The notes beneath the pieces were generated by a model. The model did no database searches. It saw only the letters and a program-made list of their open reading frames with translations, and was not told the DNA's origin. Positions 12,449 to 18,229 of a stretch of DNA of 18,229 bases are shown piece after piece. The stretch lies in the NCBI GenBank assembly GCA_002441045.1, contig DJWQ01000223.1:5182-23410 (forward strand), in the 5' to 3' direction. How positions within the stretch are numbered: position 1 is the stretch's first letter; each line of letters opens with the position of its first letter. The translations under genes were made by a program, and so were the position numbers. Source of the stretch: Firmicutes bacterium UBA6226. GTDB taxonomy: Bacteria; Bacillota_A; Clostridia; Peptostreptococcales; Acidaminobacteraceae.

Positions 12449-12934
12449 ATGAAATCGAAAGAATATATAAAGCAATTAGAGGCATACCTATTGGAAAAAA
12501 GAAATGCACATTTCCGATTGGCTTATAGCTATGTTAAAAATGATGAAGATGCTTGGGATATATTGCAAGATGCAATTGTTAAAGCATTAAAAGCAATCCA
12601 TAAACACCAGTTTCCTGAATATATGAACAGCTGGTTTTATAGGATTTTAATCAACTCAAGTTTGGATTTTTTAAGAAAGAAAAAAAGATTTATTCCGTTT
12701 GAGGACACTGATCTTGAAATCACAACCGATCGCTACCAAGACTTGGATTTGCAACATGCACTTGATAATTTGCCGACAGAATTAAAAACAATCATCATTC
12801 TTAGATATTTTGAAGATCAAAAGATAGGTGATATTGCCAAGATACTAGATCAAAATGAAAATACAGTTAAAACAAAATTGTACCGCAGTTTGAAGCTGTT
12901 GAGAATGGATCTTGAGGAGACAATTTATGAGTAA
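12449..12934 (+). CDS. sigV: ECF RNA polymerase sigma factor, SigV-like
   Basis: A 161-residue extracytoplasmic-function sigma factor that directs RNA polymerase to stress promoters. It has region 2 (about 18-80: FRLAYSYVKNDEDAWDILQDAIVKALKAI and SWFYRILINSSLDFLRKKKR) and region 4 (about 105-158: LPTELKTIIILRYFEDQKIGDIAKIL followed by NTVKTKLYRSLKLLR), with no regions 1 or 3. ATG at 12449 is chosen because AGGAG lies 5 nt upstream; the in-frame ATG at 12422 has no ribosome site and falls at the predicted transcription start. It overlaps the anti-sigma gene by 8 nt, so the two are translationally coupled. The name SigV rests mainly on the RsiV-type partner: in Bacillus subtilis and relatives SigV answers lysozyme by turning on wall-modifying genes. 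No target genes of that kind lie beside it here. Confidence 0.9.
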   Translation: MKSKEYIKQLEAYLLEKRNAHFRLAYSYVKNDEDAWDILQDAIVKALKAIHKHQFPEYMNSWFYRILINSSLDFLRKKKRFIPFEDTDLEITTDRYQDLDLQHALDNLPTELKTIIILRYFEDQKIGDIAKILDQNENTVKTKLYRSLKLLRMDLEETIYE

Positions 12935-13811
12935 AAATGATTCAATAAGAAGTAAACACTCGATGAGTGAATTAAAACAAGATTTTTACGCCACACTGCC
13001 ACCAAATCAATTAGAGAAACGCATAACGAAAACGATAAGCAAAGAGATAATGAAAAGACGTACAAAACAATACGCCTCTGTTTTAACGCTATGTTTTGTA
13101 CTTTTTGTAGGGGGCCTGAATTTCAATGAGAGTTTTGCAATGGCAATGAATGATGTTCCAATAATTGGCGCAATTGTTAAAGTTCTTACTTTCAACTTTG
13201 CAACCATAGATACTGGACATATTACCGCTAATGTGGAAACACCTGTTATCACTGGGCTTACCAACGAGGTCCTTGAAGAAACTTTAAATGCCAAGTACTA
13301 TGAAGAGAACAAAGCGCTTTACGATGAGTTTATTAATGAGGTTGGCGATCTTTCTACTTTTGAAGGGCATATGGGATTTGATACTGGATTTGTAATTAAA
13401 ACAGATACGGAAGACTTACTTTCTATTGGGAGATATTATGTGAACACAGCAGGATCGTCTTCTACAACCTTTGAGTATGATACCATAGACAAAAAAGAAG
13501 GCTTGATCGTTACACTACCAAGCTTGTTTAAGGATCAAACTTATATTGAAGTGATATCAAATTACCTCATCGAAGAGATGCAACGTCAAATGAAAGAAGA
13601 TGAGGGGAAAATATATTGGGTAGGTGATACTGAAATTGAACCCTTTGAAAGTATAGATGAACGCCAAGATTTCTATATTTCCTCTGATCATAAACTGGTG
13701 CTTTCCTTTGATAAATATACGATAGCTCCCGGTTATATGGGCATTACAGAATTTGTCATACCAACAGAATTGATTAAAGAGCTGTTAGTAAGTGATAAGT
13801 ATATTCGATAA
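12927..13811 (+). CDS. rsiV: RsiV-type membrane anti-sigma factor
   Basis: A 294-residue single-pass membrane protein that should hold the SigV-like factor inactive until a surface signal arrives. A cytoplasmic N-terminus of about 48 charged residues is followed by one membrane helix (about 50-64). An extracellular part then contains a DUF4163/DUF3298-like region ending in HKLVLSFDKYTIAPGYMGITEFVIP, the characteristic C-terminal segment of RsiV, which binds lysozyme directly in B. subtilis. Just after the helix, A71-M-A73 forms an AxA motif where signal peptidase could cut, consistent with RsiV's known first cleavage before intramembrane proteolysis. ATG at 12927 has GAGGAG 7 nt upstream, inside the sigma gene. 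Its length is close to the 285 residues of B. subtilis RsiV. Its ligand here is inferred from the family. Confidence 0.85.
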   Translation: MSKNDSIRSKHSMSELKQDFYATLPPNQLEKRITKTISKEIMKRRTKQYASVLTLCFVLFVGGLNFNESFAMAMNDVPIIGAIVKVLTFNFATIDTGHITANVETPVITGLTNEVLEETLNAKYYEENKALYDEFINEVGDLSTFEGHMGFDTGFVIKTDTEDLLSIGRYYVNTAGSSSTTFEYDTIDKKEGLIVTLPSLFKDQTYIEVISNYLIEEMQRQMKEDEGKIYWVGDTEIEPFESIDERQDFYISSDHKLVLSFDKYTIAPGYMGITEFVIPTELIKELLVSDKYIR

Positions 13812-13821
13812 AGATAGAACT

Positions 13822-13867
13822 AGAACCTTAACTTGATGAGAACTGTTGAGTTAAGGTTCTTTTTTTA
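13822..13867 (+). terminator. Intrinsic terminator of the sigV-rsiV operon, overlapping the end of cydC
   Basis: AGAACCTTAACT (13822-13833) pairs perfectly with AGTTAAGGTTCT (13849-13860) around a 15-nt loop, followed by seven T. The right arm and T-tract also encode the last codons and the stop of the convergent cydC gene on the other strand. No T-run follows the stem on the minus strand, so it is a one-way terminator. Confidence 0.9.
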
Positions 13868-15566
13868 TATAAAGCTTAGTATTGTTAGATGATTCATTTA
13901 CATTATAAAGGCGTTGATAAATGTTGGAGCTTACCATTAGCTGATCGTGTGTCCCCGAAGCGATAATTTTACCTTGATCAAAAACATAAATAGTATCGTA
14001 CTTCTGCATCTCTATCAAATGGTGGGTGATGCAAACAATCGACGGTTCAGTTTGAAATAATAATCGACGTTGGATGTCTTGGGCAGTCTTTTGATCAAGA
14101 CCATTATAAGGTTCATCCAGTAGCAAAAAAGGACTGGATTTTAGAAGTGCTCTGGCAATGCCTATTCTTCTCTTTTGTCCCAAAGAAACCTGCTGACCAT
14201 CTTCACCGATGGAGGTTTGAGACTTTATCCAATGATCTGGATCAAGTGCAACCATATGTAAAGCGGACTGGATTTCTTCTTGACTTGCCTCTGATTTCCC
14301 AACCCTTAGGTTGGCAACCAGGGAATCGTTAAATAAATAAATGTCTTGTGTCACCACACTAAAAGCATCTCTTAAAACGGATGCATGTTCATCAATTTCA
14401 TAAAAACCGGAGATTATATTTGCAAAAGTACTTTTACCCGATCCGTTTGAACCAACGAATGCAATATGTTTGCCTTGAACCAGTTCAAAAAAAGGAATGG
14501 TTAATTGAAAGGCTGTGTTTGGATAATTGAATGAGATTTCTTTAAAGGTGTAGATCGCTTCTCCGTTGATATCTTTCCCTATGCTAACGTTTCCAGATGA
14601 AGGTACTGTATATGAGCGAATATCTGAGAAGAGTCGCTTTGCGCTTTCAGAACCATTTCTCATTTTGTCAGGTGCATCACCTAAAAGGAGAGCGCTTTCA
14701 TAGACATTGAAGATTACCAAAGTGAGTGACCCTAAATACAGGCCATCCAATCTGTTTTGGCTTACTAGATAACTTGTGAAAATGAGCATTGACAAAAAAT
14801 GAACGTTTATGCCAAGCTGTTGTATAAGTTTTGCTAGGCTTTGACGGATACTAAAAGCATTCAAGCTCGCCTCTACGATTGTAATTTGCTTTAAGATTTG
14901 CGCCATTTTGTGTGTTTCAATAGACTGCCATTTAAACAGAGCCTTGTGCGTCATATAATCCGAAAAGTCAATTTGGAGTTGCTTGAGCTCTAAGCTGTGT
15001 AGTAGAGTTTGATTAGTGTTACCGACTTTGTATACAAAGAAACTTGAATAGGCGAATATCGTATAAAACACAGCAAATATCAAAGCCATAACTGGTTGTA
15101 CCAATAGTAAAATGAAGAAAGCAATCATACCGATGATGAGCGTTAAAAATGAAGGTAATGCACCCCTCAAAATCGCATCTTGGTAAGTGTTGATGTCTAT
15201 CGTTAACTGTTGAAAGGCATCGATTTTATTCAATGTCTGTAGGGTTTCGCCTTTTAAAGTGCGATATTTTTGATAGAGCTGAACTCTAAGATTACTTAGA
15301 GCGATAAAGATGGTGTTGTGTGTTTCAAGGCGTTCAATATACCTAAAGACACCTCTACCAAGCCCTAAAAAGCGAACGAAGGTTATCGCAAGTGCCAGTT
15401 CTGCAATAGAAGGCAATAGAGATGCATAGGAAAGGACATAGCTAGAAAGTGACATTAGAGCAATAGAAAATAGAACGGTTACGCATGCCAATAACAGAGT
15501 TATCGCCATTTGCTTCTTATGATTATTAAGGAGACGAAAAATTGATATTAAGAGTTTATTATTCAT
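13851..15566 (-). CDS. cydC: Thiol-exporting ABC transporter subunit CydC
   Basis: A 571-residue ABC half-transporter that should pair with CydD to export cysteine/glutathione-type thiols, needed for cytochrome bd assembly. The membrane domain (about 1-310) has six predicted helices, with the CydC-like stretch RFLGLGRGVFRYIERLETHN at 65-84. The ATPase domain has Walker A GSNGSGKST at 372-380, Walker B LLLDE at 481-485 and the H-loop His at 515. Two oddities: the signature reads VSLGQ (460-464) instead of LSGGQ, and only about 27 residues separate Walker A from the Q-loop Gln407, against about 40 in the neighbouring CydD, so the usual 'G-x-I-x-x-D-G' strand region is missing. The partner site may therefore be the weaker ATPase. 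ATG at 15566 follows GGGAGGT by 4 nt and overlaps the cydD stop by 8 nt. Confidence 0.9.
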   Translation of the reverse strand: MNNKLLISIFRLLNNHKKQMAITLLLACVTVLFSIALMSLSSYVLSYASLLPSIAELALAITFVRFLGLGRGVFRYIERLETHNTIFIALSNLRVQLYQKYRTLKGETLQTLNKIDAFQQLTIDINTYQDAILRGALPSFLTLIIGMIAFFILLLVQPVMALIFAVFYTIFAYSSFFVYKVGNTNQTLLHSLELKQLQIDFSDYMTHKALFKWQSIETHKMAQILKQITIVEASLNAFSIRQSLAKLIQQLGINVHFLSMLIFTSYLVSQNRLDGLYLGSLTLVIFNVYESALLLGDAPDKMRNGSESAKRLFSDIRSYTVPSSGNVSIGKDINGEAIYTFKEISFNYPNTAFQLTIPFFELVQGKHIAFVGSNGSGKSTFANIISGFYEIDEHASVLRDAFSVVTQDIYLFNDSLVANLRVGKSEASQEEIQSALHMVALDPDHWIKSQTSIGEDGQQVSLGQKRRIGIARALLKSSPFLLLDEPYNGLDQKTAQDIQRRLLFQTEPSIVCITHHLIEMQKYDTIYVFDQGKIIASGTHDQLMVSSNIYQRLYNVNESSNNTKLYIKKEP

Positions 15567-17211
15567 TTTTACCTCCCAAATCAATGACGCAATCACAGAT
15601 GGTTACAACACGCGTACTGTGTGTGGTAAGTATAATCGTTTTAAAATAAGAAATCCGCTTTAGAGCACTCAATAAAGTAAGTTCATTCATCTTATCAAGT
15701 GCACTAGTTGGTTCATCTAAAATGATAATTTCTGAATTCTTAAGGCAAGCACGGGTTAAACTGATCAATTGCTTTTCGCCTCCGCTAATTTGTCGTTTTG
15801 TGGGACTAATATCGGTATAAAGACCTTTCTCAAGAGATTCGATCCACTTGTTAATGCCTGTGAGCTCAAGATAAAAATCAAACTGAGATGTTTTTTTACC
15901 ACCGAGTAACAAGTTATCAAGCAGAGAACCTTCAATGATCTGTGCGATCTGAGGGACATATGCGATGTGAGAGACGAAGTTCTCATCCGTCCAAGTATTT
16001 GTATCTTGCTCATTGATGAACAATTGACCTTTTTGAGGTTTTAACTCACCTAAAAGGAGTCGGCACAGTGTCGTCTTTCCCGAGCCACTTGGGCCAACAA
16101 TGCCATTGATTAATCCCTTTGTGAAAGTATAATTGATCTGATTAAAGATAGGCTCAGAGGTATAGGAAAAACTAAGGTCATTTAACTGGATGACGAGATT
16201 CGTATCAGTAAAGCATGTCGTTGAATCCTGATTATATGAAGTCAAATCGGTTTCTACCACTTGATTAGTATGATGCTTTTGAAAAGTCTCAAAGTCATTT
16301 GAAAATGTTTTTGCATTTAAAGCATTATGAAATTTTAAACCCATTTGGCGCATCGGTAAAAAAAATTCAGGTGCAAGAATCAGTAAGGCAAGAGCGGGAT
16401 AAAGTGTGATCTTACCACTTAGGAGTCTGACTCCAAGTGAAACAGCAATTAAAGCTGTACTCAGTGTAGCGGTTAATTCTAAGGCAAGTGCCGATAGAAA
16501 GGTCCACTTCATAAGTGATAGTGTTCGATGTCGATAGCTTTCACTGATTTCCCAAACATTATCGAGTTGCTTTTCTTCTTTTCCAAAAACTCTAAGGGTT
16601 GTCATGCCTTTTAACAAATCCAGTAGATGACCATTTAACTGTTTGAGTTGACGCCAGTTCTGATGGTTCTTAATCTCAATCGTTTTACCGATAAGAATCA
16701 TAAAAATTGGAATCAAAGGTGCAGTGAATAGAAATAAAAATCCCGTCACAGAATCCAGATAAAATGCACCCGATAATAGGATTAAAGTATTCAGTGACAT
16801 GAAGATCAAATGTGGTAAAAATTCAGAAAAATAACCATCTGTAGACTCTACACCATCTGTAATGAGAATTAAGACTTTAGAATGTGCGTTTTGATCATTT
16901 AAAGGATTCTGTCTAATCTGTTCTAGAATCGTTGCTCTTAGATTCGTTTTAGCATGAGTTGTCATTTTGCGATTGTAGCGTTCAAAAATAAACCCGAGTA
17001 AGGGTCTCAGCATTAAAACGACAGACAGCGCTAAGAGAGAAATCGTGACATCCGTTAATTCTAATCGATGGATAAAAATGCTGGTAATGATCCGCGACAC
17101 AAGTAATGCCTGCATATATGCAAGCATTACTGAAGGTAGAGAGATTAAGCCATTTGTTAGGCACATTCTCTTAAAGTTTTTAAGCTGTCGATTGAGTAAT
17201 TGATTGATCAT
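15559..17211 (-). CDS. cydD: Thiol-exporting ABC transporter subunit CydD
   Basis: A 550-residue ABC half-transporter, partner of CydC in the inner-membrane thiol exporter that supports cytochrome bd maturation. The membrane domain covers about 1-305, and LLILAPEFFLPMRQMGLKFHNALNA at 276-300 is a strong CydD hallmark. The nucleotide-binding domain has a canonical Walker A GPSGSGKTT (373-381), Q-loop Gln421, signature ISGGEKQ (475-481), Walker B IIILDEPTSALD (495-506) and an H-loop (TTHSTR). All catalytic motifs are intact, unlike in CydC. GAGGA lies 6 nt before ATG at 17211. It starts 17 nt after the cydB stop and ends inside the start of cydC, so the three are one operon. Confidence 0.92.
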   Translation of the reverse strand: MINQLLNRQLKNFKRMCLTNGLISLPSVMLAYMQALLVSRIITSIFIHRLELTDVTISLLALSVVLMLRPLLGFIFERYNRKMTTHAKTNLRATILEQIRQNPLNDQNAHSKVLILITDGVESTDGYFSEFLPHLIFMSLNTLILLSGAFYLDSVTGFLFLFTAPLIPIFMILIGKTIEIKNHQNWRQLKQLNGHLLDLLKGMTTLRVFGKEEKQLDNVWEISESYRHRTLSLMKWTFLSALALELTATLSTALIAVSLGVRLLSGKITLYPALALLILAPEFFLPMRQMGLKFHNALNAKTFSNDFETFQKHHTNQVVETDLTSYNQDSTTCFTDTNLVIQLNDLSFSYTSEPIFNQINYTFTKGLINGIVGPSGSGKTTLCRLLLGELKPQKGQLFINEQDTNTWTDENFVSHIAYVPQIAQIIEGSLLDNLLLGGKKTSQFDFYLELTGINKWIESLEKGLYTDISPTKRQISGGEKQLISLTRACLKNSEIIILDEPTSALDKMNELTLLSALKRISYFKTIILTTHSTRVVTICDCVIDLGGKNE

Positions 17212-17228
17212 AAATCTTCCTCGTGAGA

Positions 17229-18229
17229 TTAGTAATGTAGATCCCCTAATGTGACTCTCGCTCTGAATATTTTAAACGTCCAGTATTGGTAAAGTAATAC
17301 TATCGGCAGTAAAGTCAAAGCAATGATACTCATAATTTTAAGTGTATATGCACTAGAAGATGCGTCTGTAAGAAGCAAGCTATAACTCATATCAATGCTC
17401 GAAATCATCGCATATGGAAAGAGCCCACTGAATAAAGCACCCATGATGCATGCGACGACACCAAAATTAAGCAGAAATGAGATACGATCTTTTCCTTTAG
17501 CTAGTACAATCATAGAAAACGCAAGAAGCACAATTGCACCTGCCGTTAATATGCCAGGGATGATTGATCTTAATTCAATCGTAAATGCAGCAAAGACAGT
17601 TAAGAGACAAAGTAGTATGATCGCAGCAAACCCGAGGGGTTTCGCAAGCTTTCGGCTTCTTTGTTCAACTTGATCGCTACCTTTATAAGCCAAGTAGATT
17701 GCACCATGGTACAGCATAAACACAAATAATGTCAAACCAGCAAAAAGTGAAAATGGGTTAAGTAAATCCCAAAAACTACCCACATATTCAATCTTTTGAT
17801 CCACTAAGGTCAAAGGCGTTCCGTGTAATAAATTTGCTAGTGCGATGGGAAATAGTAAAGCACATACAGCACTTGAAATACTTAATGCCGTATCCCAGTT
17901 TTCTCTCCAAAAGCGATTGTTACTTTTATTTCTAAACTCGAAAGTAACCCCTCTTACGATTAGAGCAGCAAGAACGACGAATAGAGCGAGATAAAAGCCA
18001 CTAAAAAGCGTCGCATACCAGTAAGGAAATGCAGCAAACATGGCACCACCAGCGGTAAGTAACCAGACTTCATTCCCATCCCAAAGTGGACCAATCGTTC
18101 CAATCGCCACTTGTCTTTCTGAGTCGTTTTTAGCGACAAATGGTAGTAAAACACCTACGCCAAAATCAAAGCCTTCAAGGAAAATAAAACCAGTAAATAA
18201 AACGCCTATAATAACAAACCACAAGTTTA
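17229..18229 (-). CDS. cydB: Cytochrome bd ubiquinol/menaquinol oxidase subunit II, CydB (5' end outside window)
   Basis: Subunit II of the cytochrome bd terminal oxidase, which reduces O2 to water with electrons from quinol and has high oxygen affinity. About 333 residues are visible and the frame is still open at the right edge: codons for Asn-Leu precede WFVIIGVLF, and the TTG at 18224 is better read as an internal Leu. Only about 5-10 residues are likely missing. Clear CydB markers are FLEGFDFGVGVLLPF near the start, GPLWDGNEVWLLTAGGAMFAAFP, LFSGFYLALF, LLNPFSLFAGL and a C-terminal YQYWTFKIF. Eight or nine membrane helices are expected. The matching cydA should lie just beyond 18229, giving cydA-cydB-cydD-cydC. 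Confidence 0.95.
   Translation of the reverse strand, partial: NLWFVIIGVLFTGFIFLEGFDFGVGVLLPFVAKNDSERQVAIGTIGPLWDGNEVWLLTAGGAMFAAFPYWYATLFSGFYLALFVVLAALIVRGVTFEFRNKSNNRFWRENWDTALSISSAVCALLFPIALANLLHGTPLTLVDQKIEYVGSFWDLLNPFSLFAGLTLFVFMLYHGAIYLAYKGSDQVEQRSRKLAKPLGFAAIILLCLLTVFAAFTIELRSIIPGILTAGAIVLLAFSMIVLAKGKDRISFLLNFGVVACIMGALFSGLFPYAMISSIDMSYSLLLTDASSSAYTLKIMSIIALTLLPIVLLYQYWTFKIFRARVTLGDLHY

Noticed and set aside
16982..18154. Small frames on both strands within cydD and cydB (for example 17395-17673 plus, 17960-18154 minus)
   Set aside because: They overlap strongly conserved cyd coding sequence in other frames and have no independent support.

Overview
The window is AT-rich and carries strong AGGAGG-type ribosome sites, many intrinsic terminators with T-tracts, a SigV/RsiV pair, a CC/Se-motif protein and a cydB-cydD-cydC run. 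Together these point to a chromosomal segment of a low-GC Bacillota, most likely a Clostridia-type organism. The bacteriohemerythrin, the bd-oxidase genes and three c-di-GMP domain sets suggest an anaerobe or microaerophile that meets oxygen and changes its lifestyle through c-di-GMP. The assignment is inferred from gene content; no rRNA or other phylogenetic marker is present. I see no phage, IS element, tRNA, rRNA or CRISPR array.

Layout. (1) 1-2261, minus: the start and most of a membrane dCache-HAMP-GGDEF-EAL protein that runs off the left edge. (2) 2485-3231, plus: a single-domain bacteriohemerythrin with all seven iron ligands, then an 85-residue protein of unknown function, closed by a terminator. 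(3) 3485-8212, plus: a tight three-gene operon of an ICMT/PEMT-type membrane methyltransferase, a divergent GH3-family (acyl-adenylate/amido-synthetase fold) protein, and a multi-TM GAF-GGDEF-HD-GYP receptor whose GGDEF signature is degenerate (SGKEF) while its HD-GYP site is intact. (4) 8270-9169, minus: a Gfo/Idh/MocA oxidoreductase of MviM/YceM type. (5) 9352-10263, plus: arginase behind a good sigma-A promoter and a perfect 20-bp palindrome. (6) 10341-10643, minus: a CC/Se-motif (HesB/IscA-like) small protein. (7) 10747-12330, plus: a DEAD-box RNA helicase with a long Ser/Lys-rich tail. (8) 12449-13811, plus: an ECF sigma factor and an RsiV-type anti-sigma factor, preceded by an ECF-type promoter that looks autoregulatory. 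(9) 13851-18229, minus: cydB (5' end outside the window), cydD and cydC, for cytochrome bd oxidase and its thiol-exporting ABC transporter.

The most interesting region is 3.3-8.2 kb. A probable small-molecule-modifying enzyme (GH3 fold), a probable carboxyl/lipid methyltransferase and a multi-TM receptor that should hydrolyse c-di-GMP are translated from one transcript with 5-10 nt gaps. This arrangement fits a make-modify-sense signalling module in which a conjugated or methylated acid acts as the signal. That is a hypothesis; the domains and the tight operon are what the sequence shows. The oxygen-related genes at the two ends (hemerythrin, cyd) and the envelope-stress sigma system frame it as a region rich in environmental sensing.
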